Below are positions 16,730-25,375 of a stretch of DNA of 64,000 nucleotides, in pieces. The stretch is from G025836975 sp048751585. GTDB taxonomy: Bacteria > Pseudomonadota > Gammaproteobacteria > Burkholderiales > Burkholderiaceae_B. The notes under the pieces are model-generated. The model saw only the letters and a list, made by a program, of their open reading frames with translations. It had not been told where the DNA came from and made no database searches. Made by a program: the position numbers and the translations under genes. Within the stretch, counting starts at the first letter, position 1. Every line of letters starts with the position of its first letter. The DNA lies in the NCBI RefSeq assembly GCF_048751585.1, contig NZ_JAZHOB010000001.1, forward strand, positions 558,001 to 622,000, given 5' to 3'.

Positions 16730-17428
16730 ATGAAACCGTTACGTGAAAAACCAGAACCTGCCTATATAGAGCCGATACACCGCGTTTCTTTAAGCGAGGA
16801 TGTCTACGAGGCGCTGGTTTCCCATCTGATTTCGCTGCGCGTCCGGCCCGGAGAGCGGCTCTCGGTCGATGCTCTGGCACGCCAGTTCGGCGTGTCGCAG
16901 ACACCGATACGCGCGGCATTGATCCGGCTTGAAACCGAAGGGCTGGTGGTCAAGAAGTTCAATACCGGCTACAGCGCCGCGCCCATTCCTTCAGGCGCGC
17001 ACTTTCGGGATGTGTATGCGATGCGCCTGCTGCTGGAGCCCGAGGCGGCTTTTCTTGCCACACAGCGCGTCGATAAAGAGGGATTGCAGCAGCTCGGCGA
17101 GCTGTGCGAGAAAATGGCCAGCCTGGTGGAAGACGACACGCATGCCAATTACGGGCGTTTCGCCCTTCTTGACGGCCAGTTCCATTCGCTGCTTGCTTCC
17201 TTATGCGGAAATCAGGTTCTGGCCGATACGCTGCATGGCTTCTATGCCCACATGAATCTGTTTCGCCTGCGCTATCACTCGGCGGTCGCCGAGGAAGCCA
17301 TCAAGGAACACCTTGCAATCATGGACGCCATGAAGAAAGGCGATGCGCAGGCGGCCAAGGCCGCCATGGCCGCGCATATCGCGGCGTCCCGGGACAGGAT
17401 GGAGCCGTATTATCAGACGGAGCAGTAG
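16730..17428 (+). CDS. GntR-family transcriptional regulator, FadR/FCD subfamily
   Basis: A 232-residue regulator. The winged helix-turn-helix spans about residues 18-85, with EALVSHLISLRVRPGERLSVDALARQF and the recognition helix region VSQTPIRAALIRLETEGLV. The C-terminal all-helical FCD domain has the metal- and effector-binding histidine/aspartate positions expected in LLDGQFHSLLAS and EHLAIMDAM. Such proteins usually repress catabolic operons and release DNA on binding an organic acid. It is divergent from the 11857-16550 operon and lies near two copies of a shared motif, so control of that operon and of tctCBA is inferred. Confidence 0.9.
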   Translation: MKPLREKPEPAYIEPIHRVSLSEDVYEALVSHLISLRVRPGERLSVDALARQFGVSQTPIRAALIRLETEGLVVKKFNTGYSAAPIPSGAHFRDVYAMRLLLEPEAAFLATQRVDKEGLQQLGELCEKMASLVEDDTHANYGRFALLDGQFHSLLASLCGNQVLADTLHGFYAHMNLFRLRYHSAVAEEAIKEHLAIMDAMKKGDAQAAKAAMAAHIAASRDRMEPYYQTEQ

Positions 17429-17467
17429 GCAGGCAGCCGCCGAAGAATAGGCGAATGCCGGTGATGT

Positions 17468-18559
17468 CTACACGTTGAACAAGAAGTTCAACACATCCCC
17501 ATCCTTCACCACATACTCCTTCCCTTCGGCCCGCATCTTGCCGGCTTCCTTGGCGCCCTGCTCGCCCTTGCCGGCGATGAAGTCCTCGAACGCAATCGTC
17601 TGCGCACGAATGAAGCCGCGCTCGAAGTCGGTGTGGATGACGCCCGCCGCCTTGGGCGCGGTATCGCCGATGTGTATGGTCCAGGCGCGTACTTCCTTGA
17701 CGCCCGCCGTGAAGTAGGTCTGCAAGCCCAGCAGGCTGTAGGCCGCGCGGATGACGCGGTTCAAGCCGGGCTCGTCCATGCCCATGTCGGCCAGGAACAC
17801 ATTCTTGTCTTCGTCGTCCAGTTCGGCGATTTCGGCCTCGACGGCGGCGCATACGGCCACGACGGGCGCGTTCTCGGCTTCGGCGTACTTTTGCACGGCG
17901 GTCAGGTGCGGGTTATTTTCGAAGCCGTCTTCCTTGACATTGGCCACGTACATGCAGCGCTTGGCGGTGATGAAGCAGAACTGCTTGATCAAGGCCAGGT
18001 CATCTTCGTCCAATCCCAGCGAGCGCACGGGCCGCGCTTCGTTCAGGACGGGAATGATTTTTTCCAGCAGCGCCACCAGCTTGATGCCTTCCTTGTCACC
18101 GGCGCGCGCCGTCTTCTGGTTGCGCTGCAAGGCTTTCTCGGCGGTGGCCAGGTCGGCCAGGGCCAATTCGGTATTGATGACTTCGATATCGGAAATGGGG
18201 TCGATGCGGCCGGCCACGTGGATCACGTTCTCGTCGTCGAAGCAGCGCACGACGTGCACGATGGCGTCGGTCTCGCGGATGTTGGCCAGAAACTGGTTGC
18301 CCAGGCCCTCGCCTTTGGATGCGCCGGCGACCAGGCCGGCGATGTCGACGAACTCGACCACGGCCGGCAGTATGCGCTCGGGCTTGACGATCTCGGCCAG
18401 CGCCGACAGGCGGCTATCCGGCACTTCAACGACGCCCACGTTCGGCTCTATGGTGCAGAAGGGATAGTTCTCGGCGGCGATGCCGGCCTTGGTCAAGGCA
18501 TTGAACAGGGTTGATTTTCCGACGTTGGGCAGGCCAACGATGCCACATTGCAAAGCCAT
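17468..18559 (-). CDS. ychF: Redox-regulated ATPase YchF (Obg-like)
   Basis: A 363-residue P-loop protein of the OLA1/YchF subfamily, which prefers ATP over GTP and associates with ribosomes. Visible motifs are GLPNVGKSTLFNALT (8-22), FVDIAGLV, and a coiled-coil middle; the C-terminus has the TGS-like domain ending DVLNFLFNV, exactly as in the family, whose length (363) is matched. AGGA precedes the ATG. In this lineage ychF clusters with pth, rplY and prs, as here. Confidence 0.97.
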   Translation of the reverse strand: MALQCGIVGLPNVGKSTLFNALTKAGIAAENYPFCTIEPNVGVVEVPDSRLSALAEIVKPERILPAVVEFVDIAGLVAGASKGEGLGNQFLANIRETDAIVHVVRCFDDENVIHVAGRIDPISDIEVINTELALADLATAEKALQRNQKTARAGDKEGIKLVALLEKIIPVLNEARPVRSLGLDEDDLALIKQFCFITAKRCMYVANVKEDGFENNPHLTAVQKYAEAENAPVVAVCAAVEAEIAELDDEDKNVFLADMGMDEPGLNRVIRAAYSLLGLQTYFTAGVKEVRAWTIHIGDTAPKAAGVIHTDFERGFIRAQTIAFEDFIAGKGEQGAKEAGKMRAEGKEYVVKDGDVLNFLFNV

Positions 18560-18616
18560 GAGTGTCCTGAGATATAAAGATAAAAACTGAAAAGAAGCTA
18601 TTGTAGTGGTTTGGCC

Positions 18617-19405
18617 TTACGCCGCCAGTTCGGGCGCCATCCGTAGTATCAGCCACACCACCAGCAAGGGGCCGCCGTTGAACATGCCGTGCAAAAGCAT
18701 GGAGGCGCCTATGCCGCGCTTGACGCGCAGCCAGCCCAGCACCAGGCCGGTCAGCCACTGGGGCAGGACCAGCAGCGGCAATAGCCACAGCGGCGTATGG
18801 TGCAGGTTGAAGTTGTACAGATGCACGGCGGCGAACAGCAGGGACGCAAGGTGGAAGGCCCAGGGAAAGCAGCGCCGGTAGACCAGGCGATAGCGCCAGG
18901 GCAGCGGCCGTCGGGTATACGGCATCGCCGCCATATAAGGCAGCCAGCATACGATCAATATGCCGGCCAGCAACAGGATGCCGGGCCAGCGAGCGCCCAG
19001 GACCATGGCGGCCACGGCGGCGGGCAACAGCCACCATGCCTGGCCTATGCGTCGCAAGCTGTAGCGAAAGACCAGTTCTTCGACCACCGGCGCCCACAGC
19101 AGGGCTTGCAGCCAGGGCACATTGTTCAAGTCCAGCCGGTGCGTGGCGCCGCCGGCGCCGGCGGCCGCCACGGCTATCGGCCCCAGGAACACCAGGTTGA
19201 CGGCCCACAGGAAGATGGCCCATTTCAGCAGCCGGCCGATGGACAAGCCCGGAAACCAGTCTTCCCACCAGCCGCTGACGGCATGGCGGCCCGGCAGTCT
19301 TGGGCCGAAGCGCGGCTTGAAGATAAAGCGGAAAAAATCGCGCAGCTCGTCGCGAAAGCGCAAGCTGGATGGACGGCGCGCAGCGGCCAATGCCTCGTCA
19401 GCCAC
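18617..19405 (-). CDS. CPBP-family intramembrane metalloprotease
   Basis: A 262-residue multi-pass membrane protein. The diagnostic glutamate pair EELVFR is seen in PVVEELVFRYSL, and the second motif with the metal-binding histidine is in MLLHGMFNG. An additional conserved region is NFNLHHTPLW. CPBP proteins (CaaX protease and bacteriocin-processing family, related to Rce1) cleave or chaperone membrane substrates; the target here is unknown. The start overlaps the end of pth by eight bases, so the two are translationally linked. Confidence 0.85.
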   Translation of the reverse strand: MADEALAAARRPSSLRFRDELRDFFRFIFKPRFGPRLPGRHAVSGWWEDWFPGLSIGRLLKWAIFLWAVNLVFLGPIAVAAAGAGGATHRLDLNNVPWLQALLWAPVVEELVFRYSLRRIGQAWWLLPAAVAAMVLGARWPGILLLAGILIVCWLPYMAAMPYTRRPLPWRYRLVYRRCFPWAFHLASLLFAAVHLYNFNLHHTPLWLLPLLVLPQWLTGLVLGWLRVKRGIGASMLLHGMFNGGPLLVVWLILRMAPELAA

Positions 19406-19997
19406 GATTGGCCTCGTGCAGCTGGCTGGTGGCCTGCGCGAATTCGCCGCGCAACAAGGCGGGGGTGATTGCGCGGCAGCGGTCTATGACCGCTTCTATT
19501 TCCTTCAGTTCGTCGCGGCGCGGCGGGTTCAGCACGAAGGCGGCAACCTGTTGCGCCAAGCCCAGCGTGCGGGGATGGCCAATGCCCAGCCTCAGGCGCC
19601 AGAAATCCGGGCTGGAAAATGCGGCCTGGATATCGCGCAAGCCGTTATGGCCCGCGTGTCCGCCTCCCTGTTTCAGCTTGACGCTGCCCGGAAGAAGATC
19701 AAGTTCATCGTGCAGTACCAGCACCTGCTCGGGAACCAGCTTGTAAAAACGCATCAACGCGCCGGCGGCCTGTCCCGAACGGTTCATATAGGTGGATGGC
19801 TTGGCAATGATGACCGCGTCGCCGTCGAAACGCGCCTTGGCCACCCAGGCGGAAAATGATTTTTCCAGCGTGAAGCCGGCCTTCAGATCGTCGGCCAGAT
19901 GGTCCGCCAGCCAGAAGCCGGCATTGTGGCGGGTCGTTTCGTATTCGGGGCCGGGGTTGCCCAAGCCTATGATCAGGCGCACGGGAGGTTGAGTCAT
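19398..19997 (-). CDS. pth: Peptidyl-tRNA hydrolase
   Basis: A 199-residue enzyme that releases peptides from peptidyl-tRNA dropped from ribosomes. The N-terminal signature GLGNPGPEY (11-19) and RHNAGF with catalytic His24 are intact, followed by KPSTYMNRSGQA and the VLHDELDL region with the aspartate that orients the histidine, and GGGHAGHNGLRDI. The length is normal. It follows rplY in the usual order but is separated from it by an intrinsic terminator, so it may depend on read-through or its own promoter. Confidence 0.97.
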   Translation of the reverse strand: MTQPPVRLIIGLGNPGPEYETTRHNAGFWLADHLADDLKAGFTLEKSFSAWVAKARFDGDAVIIAKPSTYMNRSGQAAGALMRFYKLVPEQVLVLHDELDLLPGSVKLKQGGGHAGHNGLRDIQAAFSSPDFWRLRLGIGHPRTLGLAQQVAAFVLNPPRRDELKEIEAVIDRCRAITPALLRGEFAQATSQLHEANRG

Positions 19998-20015
19998 AGT
20001 CCAAGAGTCTACACA

Positions 20016-20053
20016 AGAAAAACCCCTGCCGGCTTATGGGCCAGGCAGGGGTT
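20016..20053 (-). terminator. Rho-independent terminator after rplY
   Basis: On the minus strand a stem AACCCCTGCC / GGCAGGGGTT encloses a 13-base loop and is followed by TTTTTCTT. It lies 57 bases past the rplY stop codon and just before pth, so it probably limits read-through from the prs-rplY unit into pth. Confidence 0.8.
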
Positions 20054-20109
20054 GGGCGGGACCGGGCTACACCCAGCGGCGCAGCGGCGCCCCGTCCGGA
20101 TGGCGAGCC

Positions 20110-20733
20110 TTACTCCGCGGAGGGAGCGGCGGCATCGCCCTCGGCCGCATCGCCGCTATCGGTGGCGCCGCGCTGGGCCAGAGCGGCAGCCAACACCAGG
20201 TCGGCTTCAGCGCCGTGGACCGTGTGGGTCACGCCCTTGGGCAGGGTGATGTCCGACAGGTACACGTTGGCGCCGCCGGTCAACTGGGCCAGATCCACTT
20301 CAATGAACTTGGGCAGGTTGGCTGGCAGGCAAGTGACTTCCAGTTCGGTCATGACGTGGCTGATGATCTGGCTGCTAAGCTTGACCGCGGGCGAGATGTC
20401 GCCATTGATGAAGTGCAGGGGCACCTTCGTGGTGATGGTCTGCGATGCATCGACGCGCTGGAAATCGACGTGCAGGACTTGCTGCTTGTAGGGGTGCCAT
20501 TGCACGGCACGCAACAGGACCTGGTCGGCCTTCTTGCCATCGAGCTCCATATCGAGAATGGAGGCGTGGAACTCTTCCTTGCGCAGGGCATGGTAGATTT
20601 CGTTGTGGTCGAGCTCGATGCTCAGCGGGTCGGCGGTGCCGCCATAGACAATGGCGGGAACACGGCCAGCGTGGCGCAGGCGGCGGCTCGCACTCGTACC
20701 CTTATCGCTACGCGAAGTGGCGTTGAATTTCAT
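20110..20733 (-). CDS. rplY: 50S ribosomal protein L25 (TL5/CTC form)
   Basis: A 207-residue L25 of the long CTC form. The N-terminal 5S rRNA-binding domain (about 1-95) contains GTSASRRLRHAGRVPAIVYGG and the HNEIYHALRKEEF segment. The C-terminal beta domain (100-185) has LPKGVTHTVHG. An alanine/glutamate-rich tail ends the protein. Gene order prs-rplY-pth is the conserved one in beta- and gammaproteobacteria. The ATG at 20733 gives the expected MKFNATSR start. Confidence 0.96.
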   Translation of the reverse strand: MKFNATSRSDKGTSASRRLRHAGRVPAIVYGGTADPLSIELDHNEIYHALRKEEFHASILDMELDGKKADQVLLRAVQWHPYKQQVLHVDFQRVDASQTITTKVPLHFINGDISPAVKLSSQIISHVMTELEVTCLPANLPKFIEVDLAQLTGGANVYLSDITLPKGVTHTVHGAEADLVLAAALAQRGATDSGDAAEGDAAAPSAE

Positions 20734-20857
20734 GGAAAACTCCAGTTGCTTTGAGCTTGCACTACCCTTGCGGATGCGCAGGCCCTGTTGGTAAACGCGG
20801 CGCTATCATGCGCCGCGAACGACTGCCGCCCGCCGCGACCAGCGGGCAACGGTATGC

Positions 20858-21808
20858 TTAATCGACGAAAAGGGAACTGACCGATTCGGCGTTGGAAATG
20901 CGTAATATGGTTTCGCCCAGCAGCGATGCGCAGGACAGCTGGCGTATTTTGCCGCAAGCGCGCGCCGCTTCCGAAAGCGGAATGGTGTCGGTGACGACCA
21001 GTTCGTCAAGCTCGGACTCGGCGATGCGCTGGACGGCGCCGCCCGACAGGACGGGATGCGTGCAATACGCATAGACAGTGCCCGCGCCCCGCTCTTTCAG
21101 GGCCTGGGCGGCCTTGCACAAGGTGCCGGCGGTGTCGACCATGTCATCCATGATGATACAGGTGCGGCCATCGACTTCGCCGATGATGTTCATGACTTCC
21201 GACACATTGGCCCGCGGACGGCGTTTGTCGATAATGGCCAGGTCGGCTTCCAATTGCTTGGCCAGCGCGCGGGCGCGAACCACGCCGCCGATGTCGGGCG
21301 ACACCACGACCAGGTTCTGATAGTTGCGGCGCCAGATATCGCCCAGCAATATGGGGCCGGCATAAATATTGTCGACCGGGATATCGAAAAACCCCTGGAT
21401 CTGGTCGGCATGCAGGTCCATGGTCATGACGCGGTCGACGCCCACGACCTGCAGCATGTTGGCTACCACCTTGGCCGAAATGGAAACCCGCGCGGAGCGG
21501 GGGCGTCGATCTTGGCGTGCGTAGCCGAAATAAGGAATCGCGGCGGTTATCTTGCCCGCCGAGGCACGGCGCAGGGCATCGACCATGACCATGATTTCCA
21601 TCAGGTTGTCGTTGGTCGGCGCGCACGTGGGCTGCAGCACGAAAACGTCTTTGCCACGCACATTTTCATTGATTTCCACCATGACTTCGCCATCTGAAAA
21701 ACGACCGACGGTCATTTTCCCGAGCGACATGTCAAGGTGATTTGCAACATCGACCGCTAAACGAGTGTTAGCCGTGCCGGTAAAAATCATGAATCTGTCG
21801 TGTGCCAT
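20858..21808 (-). CDS. prs: Ribose-phosphate pyrophosphokinase (PRPP synthetase)
   Basis: A 316-residue cytosolic enzyme that makes PRPP from ribose 5-phosphate and ATP for purine, pyrimidine, histidine and tryptophan synthesis. Motifs include FTGTANTRLAVDVANHL, YFGYARQDRRPR (the flexible loop), DLHADQIQGFF, the catalytic KRRPRANVSEVMN region and the PRPP-binding CIIMDDMVDTAGTL. The length equals that of class I enzymes. It is preceded by tRNA-Gln and ispE and followed by rplY, the standard neighbourhood. Confidence 0.98.
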   Translation of the reverse strand: MAHDRFMIFTGTANTRLAVDVANHLDMSLGKMTVGRFSDGEVMVEINENVRGKDVFVLQPTCAPTNDNLMEIMVMVDALRRASAGKITAAIPYFGYARQDRRPRSARVSISAKVVANMLQVVGVDRVMTMDLHADQIQGFFDIPVDNIYAGPILLGDIWRRNYQNLVVVSPDIGGVVRARALAKQLEADLAIIDKRRPRANVSEVMNIIGEVDGRTCIIMDDMVDTAGTLCKAAQALKERGAGTVYAYCTHPVLSGGAVQRIAESELDELVVTDTIPLSEAARACGKIRQLSCASLLGETILRISNAESVSSLFVD

Positions 21809-21840
21809 GGCGGAGGGTAGATTGCGTAGCGTTAAACAAC

Positions 21841-21886
21841 AAAGCTGTTGACCAGCACCGCCGTTTGGGGCCGACTCAACAGCTTT
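21841..21886 (-). other. Long inverted repeat between tRNA-Gln and prs
   Basis: AAAGCTGTTGA and its exact complement TCAACAGCTTT form an 11-base stem around a 24-base loop, 32 bases upstream of the prs start. On the minus strand it is followed by TTTGTTGTTTAAC, a weak T-rich tail. It could be a processing site for the tRNA precursor, a partial terminator or a leader structure affecting prs. Confidence 0.45.
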
Positions 21887-21918
21887 ACGTTAACTGCAAG
21901 CCTGTTGGCTTGAAAAAA

Positions 21919-21995
21919 TGGCTGGGGAAGAAGGATTCGAACCTTCGCATGCTGGAATCAAAATCCAGTGCCTTAACCAGCTTGGCGATTCCCCA
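21919..21995 (-). tRNA. tRNA-Gln (anticodon UUG)
   Basis: On the minus strand a 77-base sequence folds into a cloverleaf. The acceptor stem TGGGGAA pairs with TTCCCCA, with discriminator G and an encoded CCA end. The anticodon arm CTGGA-loop-TCCAG carries TTTTGAT with anticodon TTG, and the T arm has GGTTCGAATCC. It decodes CAA. It lies two bases past the ispE stop codon and upstream of prs, so it is probably cut from an ispE-tRNA-prs transcript. Confidence 0.96.
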
Positions 21996-21997
21996 AT

Positions 21998-22924
21998 TCA
22001 ACTGCTTATCCAGTCTCGTAGCGGGTGATCCATCAACCCGGAGCAAGCCCAGGCGTTTTGAACTACCGCTGCGTTGCCGCTTTCGCGACAAGATATTTTA
22101 CCGATTATTTGCTGTCGGCACACGACTGCTTGTTCCAGCGTTACAAACTCTGCAAAAAAACAAGAGCCCGAACCGCTCATTCTTGCGCTTAACCCTTGTT
22201 GACCAAGCCAGCTGCATGCTGCCCCGACACGCGGATACTTCGCAAAAACGACTGGCTCAAGATCGTTGCGTCCAAAAAAACCGTTCTCGAAAAAACCGTT
22301 ATCGGGCGCATTGATTTTTTGCCAATCAGCAAAGACCGATATTTTGACCGAAGGAGAATTCCTTGTCAAATCGGGCGATGAAAACACCCCTGCGGTCGGG
22401 ACACTTTGCGGCGGCTGCACAACAAGATAGGCACGCTCCGGCAGCTCCAGCGGCGACAGGACTTCCCCCACGCCTTCCGCGAAAGCGGGCTGGCCATACA
22501 GGAACACGGGCACGTCCGCGCCCAGCGGCAAGGCCAGCTTCATAAGGTCCCGGCGGCTCAGGCCCGTCCGCCACAAGCGATTCAGGGCGATCAGCGTGGT
22601 GGCGGCATCGCTGGAGCCCCCGCCCAGCCCGCCGCCGGAAGGAATGACCTTGCGATAGCGGATTTGCGCGCCCAGCGACGTGCCTGTGGCCTGCTGCAGG
22701 GCGCGTGCGGCGCGCACCACCAGGTCGTCATCGTGGGCCAGTCCGGCCATGCCTTCGCCTTCGCGCAAGATATGCCCGTCGCGGCGCAAGTCGAAGCTGA
22801 GCGTATCGCACAGGTCGATGAAGCGGAATGCGGTCTGCAACAGGTGATAGCCGTCGTCGCGGCGGCCCGTTACGTGCAGGAAAAGATTGATCTTGGCCGG
22901 CGCCGGCACATCGTACAAAGCCAT
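21998..22924 (-). CDS. ispE: 4-diphosphocytidyl-2-C-methyl-D-erythritol kinase
   Basis: A 308-residue GHMP kinase of the MEP isoprenoid pathway; it phosphorylates CDP-methylerythritol at the 2-hydroxyl. Lys11 in PAPAKINLFLHV and the ATP loop PSGGGLGGGSSDAA (96-109, with catalytic Asp106) are present, and ARMSGSGSCFF forms the third GHMP motif. It is somewhat longer than the E. coli protein (283); the extra residues are a C-terminal tail after about 275 that ends just before tRNA-Gln. It follows lolB by nine bases in the same operon. Confidence 0.96.
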   Translation of the reverse strand: MALYDVPAPAKINLFLHVTGRRDDGYHLLQTAFRFIDLCDTLSFDLRRDGHILREGEGMAGLAHDDDLVVRAARALQQATGTSLGAQIRYRKVIPSGGGLGGGSSDAATTLIALNRLWRTGLSRRDLMKLALPLGADVPVFLYGQPAFAEGVGEVLSPLELPERAYLVVQPPQSVPTAGVFSSPDLTRNSPSVKISVFADWQKINAPDNGFFENGFFGRNDLEPVVFAKYPRVGAACSWLGQQGLSARMSGSGSCFFAEFVTLEQAVVCRQQIIGKISCRESGNAAVVQNAWACSGLMDHPLRDWISS

Positions 22925-22933
22925 TGAACCCGC

Positions 22934-23515
22934 CTAGTCGTCGACCACCAGGCGCACGCTGATGCTGCGATCGGGATCGTTGCGGTTCATCTGCAACAAG
23001 GCCGGCCCCTGGCCGTCGTAGCGTGAAAGCTGTACACGCCAGCCATCCTGGCTGAATGCGCTCACCTGGCCCTGCTCGTTCTTTTGAAGTCCGGACACGC
23101 CGACTCCGGCGACCTGGCCTCGCAGCCAGTCACGCAAGCCCGCCACGGGTATGGGACTGCCCAGCACCTGCTCGACCAGCGCGTCGGGATGCGCCGCTTG
23201 TTCGCGCACGCCATTGCTGCGCGTCAGCGTGGCCAGCCCCGGCTCGACTTCGACCCGCGCCAGTGTGTTGCCCAGCGGATTGGCCAAATCCAGCGTCAGC
23301 ACACTGCCCGTATCGCGCCAGGCGAAACCGCCCTGCACCGCCTCGTGCCTGCCGCCGAAGTAATTCACACTTACCGCAAAGCGCCCCGCGCGCTCGAACG
23401 CGGCTCCGGATGCATCGCGGCCGATTTTCTGCGGGGTCGCGCAGGCGGCCAGTAAAAGAGCCGCCAGGCCCGCAGCCCACCATGCCCTGTAACGCCGCAA
23501 CAGCCTTTGCATCAT
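22934..23515 (-). CDS. lolB: Outer-membrane lipoprotein receptor LolB
   Basis: A 193-residue lipoprotein that accepts lipoproteins from LolA and inserts them in the outer membrane. The signal peptide ends in a lipobox LLAAC with the lipidated cysteine at Cys25. The mature part shows GRFAVSVNYF, QGGFAWRDTG and the LGNTLARVE strand of the LolB beta-barrel fold. Its start overlaps the stop of the TPR protein by four bases, and ispE follows, the usual lolB-ispE pairing in proteobacteria. Confidence 0.92.
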   Translation of the reverse strand: MMQRLLRRYRAWWAAGLAALLLAACATPQKIGRDASGAAFERAGRFAVSVNYFGGRHEAVQGGFAWRDTGSVLTLDLANPLGNTLARVEVEPGLATLTRSNGVREQAAHPDALVEQVLGSPIPVAGLRDWLRGQVAGVGVSGLQKNEQGQVSAFSQDGWRVQLSRYDGQGPALLQMNRNDPDRSISVRLVVDD

Positions 23516-25290
23516 TCCAGATCCACTCCCAAGCGTTGCAAGGTCTTTACCAGGGTTTCGTTTTCAGCGTCCTGCTTCATGCCTTCGCGCCAGATGCGCC
23601 TGGCTTCGTCGCCGCGTTTGCTGACCCACAGGACCTCGCCCAGATGGGCCGCCACATCGGCCGTGGGCAACTGCTGATAAGAGCGCTCCAGGTATTCGAT
23701 GGCCGCCTCGTTGTCGCCCGTGCGAAACAGATACCAGCCCACGCTATCCAGTATGTAGGGATTGTCGGGGTCCAATTCCAGGGCGCGTTCCAGAAGGTCC
23801 TGCGCTTCGTCCAGCTTGCGGTTTTGATCCGCGTAGGTGTAGCCCAGCGAGTTGTACGCGTTGGCGTTGTTCGGGTCCAGTTCGATGACGCGCCTCATCA
23901 GCGCCTCGAATTCGTCCATTTTGCCCTGGCGCTCGTAAAGCATGGCCAGGTCATATTTGACTTCGGAACTGTTGGGGATTTCTTTATCGGCCTTGGCCAG
24001 AACCTCGACCGCCGTATCCGTGCGGCCGGCCTCGCGATAGATGGAGGCCAGGGTCAGGGCCACCACGGACCGCTCATGGTTGTCCTGAGGCTTCAGGGCA
24101 TCGATGGTCTGGCGCGCCTGATCCAGCCGCCCTTTCCTGGCCTGCAGCACCGCCTTGTGGACTTGCGCCTGGAAGCGCAGGGACGGGTCGTCGATTCGGT
24201 CGAGCTCGGCAATGGCATCATCGATGCGATCCTGCTTCTCGGCGATCTGCACCAACAGCAGGCGCGCGTCCGACGCATCGGCGGCGGCGCTGGTGGCTTT
24301 GTCGCTGATGGACTGCCGGCGTTGAGTCTGCACATTGATGTATTCGCGCAGCAGCGCTTGCGCCTGCGTATAGCGCTCGGCTCGCACATTGACCTGGGCC
24401 TCGTTGTACAGCAGGTCGAAGTCCTCGGGAGCCTGGCGGCGCATGGTCTGGATTTGCGAGATCGCGGCGTCGAACTCATGGCGGTCCGCAAGGCGGCTGA
24501 CCAGCATCAGTTGAAGCTTGCGGCTACCCGGGTGCTTGTCCAGATAGGCACGCGTGCTGTTGATGGCAGCGGCCGGATCCACCTTGAGCCCGTATTCAAG
24601 CACTCTTTGGGCGGCGGCGTCGGAATCGGGTTCCATGGCCTGGGCCTGCTTGGCTTCATCCAGGGCCCGGGCGGGCTCGGATGCCGCCCATGCCGCATCG
24701 GCCAGCGCCAGGTGGGCCACCGGCAGAGACCGGACAGACGGATGCAAAGCCTGTTCCAGCACATCCAGCGCAAGGCGCTTGTCGGCCATCTTGGCGACGA
24801 TGGCCGACGCCTGCGCCACGGCCTGCTCTTTATCCTGGGCTTTTTCTATGCGCGCCCATAAAGCGGACGCCAGGCCCGAGGTCTGGCCGTTGGACGCGGC
24901 CAGCGCCAGCGACGACGCAACCGCTTCCGGATCTCGGGGGGAAAGCAGCGCCCATTCGCGCGCGGCGCTGAGCGCCTGCGTCATGTTGCGGTCGGCGATG
25001 GAAAACTGGAAGGCCCGCTTGGCCAGCCGCGGATCGGAGGTTTCGCGCGCCAGGTCGAGCAGCGCCTGGCCGGCCACATCGTAGCGCCCTCGGCTGGCGG
25101 CGACTTCCGAAGTGAGTATCCTGTAAAGGATATCGGCGGTAAGCTTGACTGCGGGAAGCTCGCCGGCGCGTAGGCGGATCTGCTCGACCTGCCCGACGGG
25201 CTCGTCGGCCGGGGCGGAATGCGCGGGAGCAGGCCAATGCGCAAAAACAGGCGCCAACACCGTAAACAGCAAGGGAATTGAAAGTTTCAT
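23512..25290 (-). CDS. Periplasmic or secreted tetratricopeptide-repeat protein
   Basis: A 592-residue protein with an N-terminal Sec signal peptide (cleavage near AHSA, residue 26) and a solenoid of TPR units over the rest. Clear C-terminal repeats include NNANAYNSLGYTYADQN, DNPYILDSVGWYLFRTG and NEAAIEYLERSY, spaced by about 34 residues. There are no catalytic motifs. Such proteins commonly precede lolB in Alcaligenaceae and probably act as scaffolds in envelope assembly. The overlap with lolB by four bases indicates translational coupling. It is divergent from mutM across 85 bases. Confidence 0.9.
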   Translation of the reverse strand: MKLSIPLLFTVLAPVFAHWPAPAHSAPADEPVGQVEQIRLRAGELPAVKLTADILYRILTSEVAASRGRYDVAGQALLDLARETSDPRLAKRAFQFSIADRNMTQALSAAREWALLSPRDPEAVASSLALAASNGQTSGLASALWARIEKAQDKEQAVAQASAIVAKMADKRLALDVLEQALHPSVRSLPVAHLALADAAWAASEPARALDEAKQAQAMEPDSDAAAQRVLEYGLKVDPAAAINSTRAYLDKHPGSRKLQLMLVSRLADRHEFDAAISQIQTMRRQAPEDFDLLYNEAQVNVRAERYTQAQALLREYINVQTQRRQSISDKATSAAADASDARLLLVQIAEKQDRIDDAIAELDRIDDPSLRFQAQVHKAVLQARKGRLDQARQTIDALKPQDNHERSVVALTLASIYREAGRTDTAVEVLAKADKEIPNSSEVKYDLAMLYERQGKMDEFEALMRRVIELDPNNANAYNSLGYTYADQNRKLDEAQDLLERALELDPDNPYILDSVGWYLFRTGDNEAAIEYLERSYQQLPTADVAAHLGEVLWVSKRGDEARRIWREGMKQDAENETLVKTLQRLGVDLE

Positions 25291-25375
25291 TCAAGAGGAC
25301 CATCGCCGCTGCGCCCGGAATAAGCGTCAGATGGCAAAATTACACAGTCAGATTTAAAGATGTTATCACCCCCTT

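Noticed and set aside
23056..24861. 601-codon plus-strand frame opposite lolB and the TPR gene
   Set aside because: Shadow of high-GC coding DNA; composition is Arg/His/Gly-rich without domain motifs, while the opposite strand has clear families.
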